64,000 nt of DNA from Otis tarda (lineage: Eukaryota > Chordata > Aves > Otidiformes > Otididae). The notes under the pieces were generated by a model, which searched no databases, was not told the DNA's origin, and saw only the letters and a program-made list of their open reading frames with translations. A program made the translations under genes and the position numbers. The stretch spans positions 211,433,553 to 211,497,552 of the forward strand of contig CM048552.1 of assembly GCA_026413225.1 (NCBI GenBank), given 5' to 3'. Shown here one piece after another: positions 13,401-25,600 of the stretch (its first letter is position 1; every line of letters begins with the position of its first letter).

Positions 13401-16400
13401 AGTCTATTGAGAAAAGCTGCTTCAACAAAGTGGAAATTGAAAATAACTGGAGGAACATTTCTCCAAGGGTTCAGACATATTTGAATTTCAGAGAGCAGAG
13501 ATTTTCGGTCCCAAACACTGTAACAGCAAGAAAACACTTGAGGTTACCTTGGCCTGGTCAAAAGATAATTTCACCAGAAGGCAATAACAGCAAAAAAACA
13601 TCCTTTTTTTTTTTTTTTACATCAAAAAGCAAATCTTGCAGATACCTGGTGAGCTAGGGGAATACATCTTATAACTGCAGTTCCTGAGACTTTGAGGGTT
13701 TCCACTACTTTCTGCTCAGCACCATGAGCTACTGTCCACACAGTGACTTTCTACTTCATCCCCAGGTGCCAAAACTCACTTCAGATGCATTTTCCACTAA
13801 AAGTAGATTAATAAGACTTACGCTCTCTTTCCACGAGAGACCAGGTTTGGTGGATAAGTTGGCATAACTCTAGCCATGCTTCAGAACTGGCATGCTGATG
13901 TTGAGGACTCTTGTTTACAGTATTGCAACTAACAGCTGAGCGTCAGAAGTGCGGGGACCTTGGAAATGGCTTTTTGCGTCCTGTGGAATTAAATCTTGAG
14001 CAAGAACTGGTCAGATTCTGACTGCTATGGGCTGCAAGCAACTAGATTGGTAAGGAAGGTATTTGAGGCAGTGAAAATAGGCAGCCTACGGACAGGTGAT
14101 GGAGAACTAAGGCACATTAGGGCATTTTATTTCCACTTCCATTCAGTCTGCAATTTCCCCGTGTATCACGCAGATGATGCTGGTGATAGCTAAGGCATAG
14201 AGACCTTTTACGTGCACCTCTTGTAAGCTGGTTTTGCTGAGTAAAATTTTTTCTGAATCTTGTAAGGAAGAGGCAGTGAGCATGCAGCAACGGGGAGGAA
14301 CAGAGTTCTGGACTGAGTCACTGACATGACCTCAGGAAACTCTTCTGTAAGAGCTGCTCCATAGTCTGGCCCTTTAATGAAGCTCTTAGGTAGGAAGTGA
14401 AGGGCTTTTAATGTATTTTATAGCTGCACATGTTCATTTCCAACAAAAATAAACTTCGTAAGACTCTTGCTCAAAGATCACAGCATATAGAGATGACTCG
14501 TGGCTCAGCTGTGTATTTACCTATTCCTCTGCCCTTCTAATTGCAGAACAAGCCCATACAGGCACTGAGAGGAAAGAATGATCTCCATATTCTTCATTAC
14601 TCACTTGTAGCTTCACCTCCTGTGAGTTATGACTTATTTTCTCACTCCTGGGACATCTCTCACACAAACCGATCATACAATAATTCACCAGAGGGGTGAA
14701 AAATTAACTTGTCTTCTTAATACAGAAGTTAAGAAAATAGGCTAATATTTCATTTCCCTAGAAGAAACCGATGTAATCGGAGCAGGCAGGTCATACTCCA
14801 GAGTGCAGCCCAAGTGAAAACATACCGCAACTAAACCAAGGGACTGATGATAGAAAACTAGGCTGGGTTTGCTGCATACTCCTGAATTGCCTCCAGATTT
14901 ATTTTTCACCCTGTGTTATTTCTTCCTCCCTTCTTTCCCCATACTTTTTGAAGTCACTTGGCTGTGGCAGCACTGTAAACTGAAGCCTCTTTCCAAGTAT
15001 GTGTGTATGGAAAATGTAGTCATTTGGCACTGAAAATGTCCCACAAGAGACATCGTTTCTGCAGTGGAGACAGGTGCTCCATATTTCTTTTATTTTTTCT
15101 TTCTCTAATGTCTTGCATCATTCACCATGGGAGGGAGATATTCGATTGACCTGCTGTTGGTTTAGGATGACAAATTAATTTTATGTCAGCCTCCAAACAG
15201 CCCGTTAACAGTACTCACCTGGGACCACCTCAACAGAGTATAAGAGACATTTAACTCTTGACAGAAAGATAAAAGTTTCTGAATCATGTTGCTGAGCCAT
15301 CCAAGGTCCTGTGGCTCCATGCTCCACGTTGCCAGGGAATATGCCTGGTGTTCAAACTCAGCCTTACCAAAAGTTTAGATTAGCTTCTGAGTTGATACTT
15401 TCCACAAAGGCAAAATTAAATCATGAGACTTTATTGTGAAGGCTTACAGCCTTGTCTCTTCCTATTTATTATACGTTCTCCCTAGCGTGATTACAGACAG
15501 CGAGAAAAGTCTTGCTGCTTCACACCGAGGATTGCTGTGACAGAGAAACACCACTCGCCAGCACAAGCCCATTAAGTTTTCATTAGACCCCCTTGCCCTC
15601 TTTTTCATCTTTCTTGTCTCCTGCCTTCTCCATTCTCTTTTATATTCCCACTTATTCCTACCTGGTAATGCTTCATTGCTCTCAAGCCACTGTGAGTACC
15701 TTGCTTCACCTTTGTCTTGGCAATGAGTGTGTTGCCAATTTCAAACCACTTTCATAGGAAATGACCACTGGAAGGTATGGTCTGTCATGTCAAACCCTAA
15801 CTGCTGGGCTGGCTTGAAAGGTAGCAGAGTGTAACAGTGAGCTGATGTTGGAAGATGTTTGCGCTTTTGTTTACCTGTGTAGAAAATACAGGTGAAAGTA
15901 CAAATGAAATTGTTGCCCTGAGTTTTGTTTAAGATATGTGCAAGAATTGTTATACAAAATAAATCACAACAAACAACACAGGCTCTTCCTACTGTCATTT
16001 TAAACGCATCAATAATAGGATAATGTGGTGTCCCAGCAGGACTCAGAGACCCTCACATGGATTTTGGCCACATTGTGCTGTAGAAACATAACAAAAGACT
16101 TTGTGGCTGAGAAAAGTGCAGTTACACATTCAACCCCCATTGTTCTGGGGTTTGTTGTACAGCTATCACAGCTATTGTATGGTATGTGCGGTGCACACTC
16201 ACCTCCTGGGTAGAGCATAACATCTGTTTGTCAACGCGCGGCAATAATGAACTGTCACAGAGACACAAACGGAAAGAAAAGCCTCATTCAGCTCACACTG
16301 CAAGGGAAATGTAGGTCAGTGGAATATCATTACTGAAATTGGAATTTATCTGGGACACCAGGACTAAAAAACTCTTCTCAGACAAGTGCTATGGCATCTT

Positions 16401-17164
16401 TAATGACCGCGAGTTGTCATGACAGTCTCTCCTGCTGCTCTTCTCAGAAGTTGCTTTTCACCACTGGAAGGCCCCAGCTCAATACTGGGTTACATTGCTT
16501 GATTCCTTTCCAATTTATTTACGAAATTACAGCTTTCTTCAACCCTCTGGCTGTCTTCCATGCATATGCTGCCCGGACCTGAGCCTTCTTAGCTGTATGT
16601 TATCTAACAGGATCACAACCCTGCTAGGAATGACCTATATTTGGCTTGTTCTCCAGCATTTAATTTTGAGCAGTAAAAGCTAATTTTCTTTTGTGCTGAA
16701 AGAACATATGGGTTCGTTGTGAGAAAGAAGAATTGTTTGAGCGCTCTACTGAAGTCGGATATTTTTAGGTGCGTGTAAGATCAAAGCTCTGATATCTCTT
16801 GGTGCAGTAATACATGTACCAATATGTAACAGCAAAAGAATCTTTTTCCAAGTCTCCATTCAGAGCATTTTCATTACATTTTAAAGCTGCCTTTGACATT
16901 TTTGTGCCATATACAGCTCTTTAATGCAGCATTAGCTAATGTGAAGTGTGCCAAGCCCATTTAAGCACAGAATGTGTAGATACAGAATGAAACAAGTTTT
17001 ATCAAGAGACAGCAAACTTCAAAGTTTCCAGAGGCTGAGCTTAGACAAACCTTATTAAAACACGATAATTGTTGAAATAGGGTTCAGACTTTCTCAAGCA
17101 GTTTTTAGTAAAACTTATTTCTCAGAATTCTGAAATACTGGTTAAGGGTATTTCACACATTAAT
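10471..17164. other. unique stretch, no gene recognised
   Basis: Nothing coding or repetitive is recognised apart from homopolymer runs (A run near 10473-10485, T run near 13603-13618). A short dyad at 12905-12912 / 12940-12947 has 8-bp arms and a 27-base loop. Base composition near 10520-10770 is richer in GC than its surroundings and two frames are open there (77 and 69 codons), but their translations have no domain. Confidence 0.55.
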
Positions 17165-17400
17165 TTGTTCTGTCTGCTTCAAGTCCTGGCTTCAAGTCAA
17201 TAGAAATGCATCCAAGCTGTCAAGTTTACATCTAGGCTTTGCCAGAGTGTGAAGTTGTTTATATCTAGAGTTCTGGAGCCAGCTGACATCTACACACTTA
17301 GGAAAATTAATTCAAATTAATTGGAGGTGTGAACTTAGAGCATCGCAGTTCAAGTATCTTAAAACCCCATGTGGAAACTCTTATTCAGATGTAAAGTGTC
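17165..17400. repeat. candidate ancient palindromic element fragment
   Basis: The segment includes 'catctacacacttagg', then a self-complementary 'aattaatt' motif twice within 18 bases (about 17306-17323), then 'ggtgtgaacttag'. This recalls the same class of old amniote palindromic elements suspected at 10.2 kb. The resemblance is weak and boundaries are approximate. Confidence 0.2.
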
Positions 17401-18524
17401 CTCAGTTATGAATATAATCTTTCTCCGAGATGAGCTATATCTAAATTCACAACTAAGATCATCTTTTAAAGCAGAAACTGTTGACAAGGAAATTTCACAG
17501 GTGCACCAAATAAGTGATAAACAAACTACTTCAGATTTAGGACTGGTTTGGTTGTCATAAAGTTGTAAAAAAACATCTCAGTCTTTATCCAATCAAGGAG
17601 TTTTCATCTACTCCAAGGGAGATAAAATAAAGGTCATGTTTTATCACTCATTAACGGTCATACTTTTAATCTGAAACAGTTTGAAATAGCAGAGCTGTGT
17701 TTTGTATCTAATAAATCCAAAATCGATTGATTTTCAGTAGCGAGGTGGGAGTTTTTCCATCTAAATTACTAAAAGATCCAAAACTACAACAAGTAATGAT
17801 AATATCAACATTATTTCAGTGCAACTGTTTTTTCTTTCATATCACAGTTTAGCAGATTGACTAGTTTATTACCAGTTCTGTTATTTCCACGTTCTAAACA
17901 CCTGAGGTGGATCTTTTTATGTACTTTGTTTTGAATACTGTCTAGATTGCACATTTGCTGGTAACCGTAAACTTTTAGCATAAACTTTTAGCATAACCAT
18001 AAATTTTTTAGTCTCAGCATTGTCCCTGGTTTGGAGTCCCAGGGATGCTTTTACCATGCAGAGTACCTGCCTAGTGTAAAAACTTTCAATGATTCTCTGG
18101 GAAAAGGGGGGAAAATATATTTTCCATATACCTCTGTCCCACTGAGAGTGTTCCCCCTGTCATCCACATAAAGAAACAAACATACATTGAATCAGTGAAG
18201 AAAAGGGAGGCATCTTAAACCAGCAGCTCTTCTTGAAATAGCAGATCTCTTGAGTGCACTCCAGGGACAGTCTGGTTAGGGGGAGAGACTGCAGTTTAAC
18301 ACCACATTTTGTGTGATGTCCTGTATATCTTGAACTATTAAACATAGTCATATTTTACAGAGTTCTATACCATTCTTTCATCTCAATGGCCTTTCTTCCA
18401 GCATCCACCTTCCAGTTGATGACCACGGTACACAACCACATCCCTTTACAAGTAAGTGCTGTGAGAGTTGACTGCTGAGTTGCAAACACAGCACTCATCT
18501 ATACAAACAGTTCTAGAAGGGATC
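17401..18524. other. unique stretch, no gene recognised
   Basis: No gene or known repeat is seen. A 13-bp unit (taaacttttagca) is tandemly duplicated exactly at 17968-17980 and 17981-17993, and a partial third copy follows. Confidence 0.55.
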
Positions 18525-19770
18525 CTGGAAACTACAGGCTGTCAACTCTGACCACTATCTCTAGTAAGGTGCTAATTTGTAATAAAGAATAAAATCAGTG
18601 AGCATATAGACAAGCATCACCTGTTGGGAAAGAATTAGCATGGCTTTTGTAAAGGGAAATTCTGTCTTACTACATGCTGGAGTTTTACCATGAATTTGTA
18701 AGCACTTCAGTAAAAAAGACAGAGTGGTCATAATGTATTTAGATTCTAAAAAACAAAACCTTTGGTAAGTCTTTGTGCCAAATATTATTAAAAGAAGTAA
18801 GTTGCTATGGGAATGGGAGAAAGAATTTCTGAAAGCTAAGTGAAAGATAGGAAGCAAACCGTTATTAGTTGCTTTTCAGGATGGAGAAGAGTCAGCAAGG
18901 AAATGCCCCCAGGACTGGTGTAAGCATCATTTTTATTTGACATTGTCATCAATGCCTTTGAGACAGCAAAGAACAGTGAAATCTTTATGCTTACAAATTA
19001 TATTAAGCTCTATCAGGTAGTCGAATGCTGCAGTTTTAACAGGGAACTGCAGAAGAACCTGACAAACTGACTAAAGGGGCCAAAAGAAAGCAAATGAGCT
19101 CCTATGTTAAAAAATACAAGGTAATGAATGAATCTAGAGAAAATAGTCTGAAGCACAGAGACATGATGCTGAACTCAGAAAAGATAGTTGCAAGAAGGGG
19201 ATCGTGGACTCACTATTGACATTTCTCTGAAATAATAATTTCAACATGTTGTGGCACGTAAAAAAAGTCAATAAAATCTTCTGTATCATCAGGAAGGCGA
19301 CAGAAGAGAAGATAGAGGGCATTATTTTGCTGCCTTATAAAGCAGGTGTGCACCCACATTATGAATACTATGCACAGGTCTCATTTCCCCACACCAAGAA
19401 GGGTACAGTGGATGTGGACTAGAAACAGAAAAGGGCAACCAAAATTATAATGGGAATCAAGTGACTTCTTGAAGTCATGAAGACAGTGGCTAAGGTGAAT
19501 TTAGAAGTACTGCAATCTAGCAATACGGGAACTGGGGACACTTAACCAGGGTATGCAGAATGATAGCACAGATAAAAGCCCTTCTTGAGCCCACAGGCAG
19601 CAAATTACTGTAACTTTCTTCATGGGAGACTGTGGAAGCAGGTAGCAGCAGCAGGATCAAAAGCAGACTGGACAAATTGACATGAAGTCCTTGAACAGAT
19701 ATTAAGGGGAGTAAGCATAGATATACCTTCCAGTTTGCTTGGAACAGTGACTGCAGGTGCCTGGTAAGTA
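18525..19770 (+). mobile_element. decayed CR1-like LINE, reverse transcriptase region to 3' part
   Basis: Conceptual reading in shifting frames follows the order of the CR1 ORF2 product. Near 18530 a DPGNYR block is followed by STLT. Near 18640-18740 there are traces of the fingers region and the LD..K active-site block. Near 18980-19010 there is a degenerate 'tttatgcttacaaatta' where the FADD motif should be. Near 19275-19420 the ILLPYKAGVHPHYEYY block aligns with the [16 protein letters not shown] block of the younger CR1 at 33.1 kb, followed by KRATKIIMGI against [10 protein letters not shown]. The 3' part includes 'actggacaaattgacatg'. Stops and frameshifts are many, so this is a long-dead copy, much older than the adjoining tail. 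It is 5' truncated, with no endonuclease visible. Confidence 0.7.
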
Positions 19771-19788
19771 TAGGGGAAATTAACTGCC

Positions 19789-19975
19789 ATGACTCACTGG
19801 AACAAGTTGCCCAGAAAGGAGGTAGATGCACCATCCCTGGAAATGTTCAAGGCCAGGTTGGATGGGGCGCTGAGCAGCCTGAGCTGGTTGGAGATGTCCC
19901 TGCTCCTTGCAGGGGATTTGAACTAGATGGCCTTTAAAGGTCCCTTCCAACCCAAACTGTTCTATGATTCTATGA
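19789..19975 (+). mobile_element. CR1 LINE 3' tail (avian type)
   Basis: The segment reads 'cactggaacaagttgcccag', then 'ccatccctggaaatgttcaa', then 'cccttccaacccaaactg', and ends in two attctatg-type octamers. This is the typical avian CR1 3' end. The coding remnant is the extreme C-terminus ([20 protein letters not shown]-like). It is 5' truncated at about 187 bp. Its 'aacccaaactg' pre-tail matches the copy at 43.6 kb and differs from the 33.1-kb copy, which marks a second subfamily. It abuts the older LINE in the same orientation. Confidence 0.93.
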
Positions 19976-20539
19976 CTGGCCACGTTTGTGTGCTCTCTTT
20001 ATTCAGTATCACCTGACACTCATCAAGTTTCCTCATCAAAGACCTTTACAAAAATAAGTCATTAAGAGTATTAAAAGCAGTAATTATAATTATATGCCTA
20101 TAGAGTACACACTTGCATAAGAGAAGATTGCTGGGTCCTCACCTGTACCAGCACATAATCTGTCTATATACCTCATGAAGACTACCTTTGCACCTCTTAG
20201 GCAAGTTACCAAGGTTGTCTTGGATTCACACAGCTACCTACAAGTGTGGACAATAACAAAATCTCAGTCTGTTACTGCTTACTTCTTCCTACCCTGGAAA
20301 GCCTCCAATGTCCTCTTTCCCATGGATGTATATTCTACTCAGCAGGAGATTACTCTTCTCTTACTGTCCTCTATCCTTATTAAGACAGTTAGCATGACAC
20401 GAAATATAATAAAAAATGTGGTTCAAAAACCCTTAGAAAACAACAAGATCTGTAACAGATTTGGGAGGGACAACTTCCCCTGAAAAAAAACATTTATCCT
20501 TTTCCATCATCTCCCACTTGTCCACGTGTCTCCTGTTTC
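19976..20539. other. unique stretch, no gene recognised
   Basis: A plus-strand frame of 102 codons (20175-20483) is open here but carries no recognisable domain and looks like chance. No repeat is recognised. Confidence 0.5.
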
Positions 20540-20870
20540 CATTCTTTATTCTAATTGCTACGAAATTGACCAGTATGATTATATTGTTCTGTAGTACTCA
20601 ATACTTCCTCTGAAAAAAAATGTCTTTTTTTCTTTTTGTTTCCTTTTTTTTTTTTTCACATTGACTTCCCATTCTTGTAGTGGGCATTCTGTTTTAGGCA
20701 AAAGATTACTAAGCATAATTAACCATTTAGTAATTTCATACTCAAATTCTTCTGGAACTCTTGGGTGAATACCATCTGGTCCTGGTGATGCAATATTGTT
20801 AATTTTATTCATTTACTCCTAAAGCTTTTCTACTAATAGTCTGATTTGAAACACATCTTTGAATTAATCT
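20540..20870 (-). mobile_element. LINE reverse transcriptase remnant (CR1/L2/L3-like)
   Basis: On the minus strand a 77-codon frame contains NNIASPGPDGIHPRVPEEF, the SPGPDGIHPRVL(K)EL block found near the N-terminus of the reverse transcriptase of CR1-group and related LINEs. It continues through a weak counterpart of the WR..NV block and, after an A-rich expansion, a possible FKGS..YR block. Only this RT segment is recognisable. Its orientation is opposite to the decayed CR1 at 18.5-19.8 kb, so it is a separate insertion. Ancient LINE sequence may extend further toward 21300, but I could not support that. Confidence 0.7.
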
Positions 20871-21759
20871 CTTTTTAAGGAAAATTTCTGGCGTGAGAGT
20901 CTCTCTAAACATACCAACATTGATCATGGACAATATTTATTTTTTTTCTATAGTCCTGTCTTCTCTGTATGATCTTTTTATTTCTTGATCATCTCTCAGT
21001 CCTACAAACTCTCTGTCAGATTTCCTTATTCTGATGCTGGGGAAAAAAGTTTTCATTTTTATGGTTTTAGCAATATATTCTTAAAAAATACTCTTTTTTT
21101 TCCTTTTGTACTGATGTATTATGCTTTTATATTTAACTATATCTCTTCTGTTTCCCTTTTTTGGAAGGTTTCATTCAGCTTTCTGAGGGATATCTTTTCA
21201 GTTCAAATAGTTTTTTTCACCTTGCTTGTTTAACCATAACAGCCTTGGGGATTTGGTCTTTTTTTCTTTTAAAAAAACATCTTTCTAGTCTGTTTGATAG
21301 GTTAGCCCTTTCACAACAGTCTCTACAATTCACCCCCAACCACGATGTGAAAGGACAAAAAATCCCACATCCAAAATAGTGTCTGCAGTCTGACACAGAT
21401 ACATATAAAAAGCCCCCAATTTCAAACAGAACTCATAGGCTGTACAGAAATTCTCTGCTGAGCTTTTAAAATGATTCTCACACTTGCCTTACTATGGAAA
21501 TCATATTCTTCCAAGGACCAAAATTAAACAGTAATAGGTTCCCTTTTTAGTTGTTTAGATATTTGATGGCGGTGCTGTTTCTATAAATACACACCACAAT
21601 TGCTTAAAATTGATTCCATTGCTTATTTAACAACTTTAATTTTCACTGAGTGCAGAGCTTAAAATGCTAGCACATGTCGTGTTCGCCTGGGTCAATTTAA
21701 AGAATAACTCAAGCTGCTATATTTGCTTCCTTTTTAGTTTGGCTTTCCTAGTGTAGGTT
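20871..21759. other. T-rich stretch, no gene recognised
   Basis: The plus strand is rich in T runs, for example near 20938-20950, 21091-21105 and 21260-21270. Open frames of 82 and 72 codons translate to F/S-rich sequence that simply reflects the composition. It may be decayed extension of the neighbouring minus-strand LINE. No other feature is seen. Confidence 0.45.
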
Positions 21760-21850
21760 GAAACCTGCCCTTGAAAGTGTGCATGGCTCCCATTAATATC
21801 AATGGGAGCCATGTGTGTGCACTGAAGGACTAAATACTAAATTTACCCCC
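21760..21850. repeat. palindromic repeat with 13-bp perfect stem
   Basis: The arms at 21782-21794 and 21801-21813 (catggctcccatt / aatgggagccatg) are perfect reverse complements around a 6-base loop (aatatc). Flanking 'gtgtgcatgg' and 'catgtgtgtgcac' extend the symmetry with a bulge. The core resembles a palindrome I remember as recurrent in amniote genomes (cccattgacttcaatggg). It may be a relic of an old palindromic DNA element, or it could fold as an RNA hairpin if transcribed. Confidence 0.65.
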
Positions 21851-22584
21851 TAAGCACTTCCCCAATAATGACTGAGTGTCCTATTACAAAGTCATTCTTT
21901 AATTAACATTTTTAGCACAAACTTTTTCTTTTAATATATTCTAACTGATGATACAATTAATTCTCCGAAGTAAGTGTCATTGCATAGTAATTGGAAATAC
22001 CGTTAGTATTTTCATGCACTTTCCACAGTCAAACTTCTTTACAAATATTTACTTATTTTTTTTCTCATAGCATTTTTTGGACTGCAGTCGTGTAGCTAGG
22101 TGAACATTTCCCAATTTTGTATTTTAATACTTGCCTACAGCTAGTGCTCCAGAAGTATGGCAGAACACATAATTTCACATTGCCTGTAACTTTTTCCTGA
22201 TTGAACTTGGTTTTGCCTCTTTGTGTTTTACAGAGCTACTCCACAGCCACGTCTGTATTTTCATTCTGAATTGAATTCCTTCACAATCATAGACACTGCT
22301 TGCAATTAAATGCATAGAACCTGCTACTTTAATTGAGTTCAGTCCAATTTGTCACTTCAAACTTCGGAAAATTATGTGTAAGGAAAGATTTACTTGCCAG
22401 TTTGATTCAGCTAAAGTTGATGGAAAACCTTTTGATCACTCAGCCATTAAACACATTTCAGAGTTGTGCCAAGCTAATTGCTTGAGCTTGCTTGAGTTTA
22501 TTTGTATTTAAAACAATCTAAGTTGATATTTTCCAGGGCTGTGCAAACCATTATTTTTGCGTGCACTTGTGTTTCCTTACTTAA
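21851..22584. other. unique AT-rich stretch
   Basis: No gene or repeat is recognised. The segment 22230-22500 is repeat-free with several TAAT/ATTA cores and could be conserved non-coding sequence, but nothing in the sequence alone proves it. Confidence 0.45.
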
Positions 22585-22650
22585 GAGTTTTGGGGATCTG
22601 ATTCTGCTCCTACACACCCACTGGTGTAGATCAAGAAAAACTCTGTTCTT
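22585..22650. repeat. fragment resembling an old amniote palindromic repeat
   Basis: The block 'ctgattctgctcctacacac' followed by 'ccactggtgtagatc' resembles my memory of an ancient repeat reading 'gattctgctctcacttacac' and 'ggtgtaaatc', seen widely in turtles, birds and crocodilians. Only about 60 bases are recognisable, so the call is tentative. It sits inside a 157-codon plus-strand frame (22502-22975), which makes that frame less likely to be a real gene. Confidence 0.4.
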
Positions 22651-25600
22651 TTTGGGAAAACAAGGGGGAAAACGGTGCAGTAGTGGGTGCCAACCCAGAT
22701 TTGTATGTCCATCTGTTAAGTGGTGCAATCAGAAAGTGACAGAGCCACGGCAATGTTTATTCATTGCAGAGCACCTGCTTCTGGTTATGACAATAAATCT
22801 AATGGTGCCTCAGCAGCTGAAGTGTAGACATGCCCTTTGGGATCTTGCTGGAGCAGGGTGGAAGCGTCCACTGGGAGCACAGCTGTACGTTACTAATAAC
22901 AAGACCTCCAGCTTTAAGGGGTCATGGTCAGCATTGTTGCTGCCTCGCTTTAAGAAATGCAGTGCTGGTTTTTAATCCCTTGATTCCTGGATAAAACCAG
23001 TAATAAGAACTGCAAATTGGTTTTCCTCCAGTCTTGTTGCTTTAAGTAAAGGAAAAGCCCATGTTAAATTTAAAGTTTTGTTGCAGGGCACAGAGTCTTC
23101 ATCTTTAAGACATCATTACAAATCATGCAATGCCAACTTCTGGATATTTTGTTGAAAAGCATTAAAAAGATTAATGTTGTCAGGCTAGTTCCTTGAAGAA
23201 AGATAGTCACAAAACAAAACTTTAATATTTAATCTATGTAGACCTTACAAGCAGATCGGAGCTTCTGGGTATTACAGAAATACATGATAATCTTCCAGGT
23301 TGAGATATGGAGGTGTGAAATGTATATGCAAGAGGAGGAGATGGAGGGGACAGTCTCTTCTGCATATTTGCACTGGATACATTTCTCAAAAAAAGAACTA
23401 CAGGTCACCGCCACTTACCTAAATTTCAAGGATGGGAATCTGGTCTGTTTGTTTCCTGGCAGTGGGCTAGAAGTCTTAAACTAATGATAACAGTCAAATT
23501 CTCATAGATTCCCTTAGAATCTATAACTGACTTATACATGCAGAGACTGAGAAAACCATCCCTCTAGTGACATAAGAAATACAGGTCCAGTTCTCCTCTT
23601 CCTGATTGGGCTTATGTGTTTTTTAGCTGATTACTGGATTTCTGCCATATAGCCCTTTTATTTGTAGAAGGGAAATAACATCACTTCCCTACCTTGGAGG
23701 TTTCTTCATAGGGTATCAACAGGTCATGGATAATTTCTCAGGTATCTTCATAACATATAACATTGTTCAGACTGGTCATGTAAGCACTTTTCACCTCAAA
23801 ATTCAGTTCTCTTATAAAACTGACAGCAGCAACACAGATTAGGGCTATGAAGTTCAAGAGAAAATGTTGTCTCAACCTACTTCTCTTTCAAAGTTCTTTG
23901 CTCTCTAGTAAAGGATAGGCCATCTCATTGTCTCGTTGGACGACAGCTGACATGAAAGCACATTGATTGACTCATTAGATCTCAGTAATTCAGCAACAGA
24001 ACTGGCAGTCCTCCTCCTTGACCCTTAAAAATTCAGCATAAAGATACCATGTGAAGAGGAAGATGATTCTTGACAGTGACATTTCTGTGGTTCCCTCCTC
24101 CTCTCTTAATAAAGTATGAAGACATTTCATTAGAATTGCAAGTAGTCACCCCTTGGCGTGAATATTTTCCAGATCAATGCTTTCTATTCAGGGACTGGTG
24201 TACTGGAATAGGCTGATGGGAGCAGCACAGACGCACTCATTTTAGTCAGAGTTTGTTGAATTTTACAGAAAATTTGCAATAGTTTTTAGATCGGACCTGC
24301 ATACCCAAAGGTCGGTATAGACATCTCCTTTCATTTCTTTTTATGGGTGTAAAAGAACAAATAACACATGAATTTTGTGTATTGTTTCAGGCTGGCATTT
24401 GCACTGCGTTCTCATTAAGCTTCTCCTTATATTGTTTTAGATTACAGTATTTATATTTATAGTCTTGATTTCCTGGGCATGATCTCTTAGGATACACTTG
24501 ACCTAGAGCATATCACTTAGAAGTGAAGTTTTGAGCATTTAGCTACTATCATATAGGTTGTCTAAATTACAACAAGAAGAATAAAAAGCCCAATGCAAGT
24601 TCCAAAGGCAATTGTGTTTTCAACCCAGGGAAGCATCTGGTAAAATGTTCTTAACAATATTTGCATTTTAACTAAATAAGCAAGTGTTTACTAGGCACAA
24701 GAGAAGGAAAATAAAAATCTGGCTGTATCCCAGATTAGCAGTCAGCTCAAACTGGTGAAGATAAAATAAAAATATCTTGGTCTGGAAGACTTGTGAAAAA
24801 CAACCTCTCATAGTATTTTTGTATTCCTCTAAATATTTCAGAACCTCAAAACTGTCCTTGTCAGAATTTCTCAATGTTCTCTTTGTTTTGTTTTGGTTTT
24901 TTTTTCAGTTCATCTTAGTCTTCTGTTATCCCTTACATAAAATCCACATAAACAAACTAGTAAATTTCTTTTGCCACACTACAAGTGCATTTACACGTAC
25001 CTACATGCCTGGACTAGCATAATTTTCCTTTAGAATTTCCCTTATGCATCTCTGTTCTTAGCCACTGTGGTAAGCCTGTTTTGGTGGGACAGCTGGTATC
25101 TCATCTACACAGAGCAGATCTAGAGAGTCCAATGGTTAAAATGTTGATCCTATTCTTACAACTGTAATTGTATCTTGCACTTAGGAAGGTTACAACGGGA
25201 AGCTTGAATAAAATGCTAGTTTGGAAAATATCAGCTGAGCTCTATGCAGTCTAAGTGCACATCAGCCAAAGCACACATCCTGGAGGGTCCCCTGTCTATT
25301 AGCAGAAAGACCTTCTCATGGAAAGTCTTGCTAGAGAAGCAGACACTGACTTTGGAATGGGACTTGTTCATCTTCTCCAGCAGTAAATGTAGCTCAAAAC
25401 TAAATAAGATGGCTCTGTAGTTATGTATCCCCTACATGATGACACAGGAGTCTGTCCCTCACTGCCCACAGTTGGTAGAAATGTTCCCCAACTTCTTAAT
25501 TACTTCCTTTAAGTTTGTATTTTATTTTTATGACATACTATAGGTTTATTTTTGGGGTGTGTGTCATAGGAAATATTTTATTCTGTATCATAGTGGAAGG

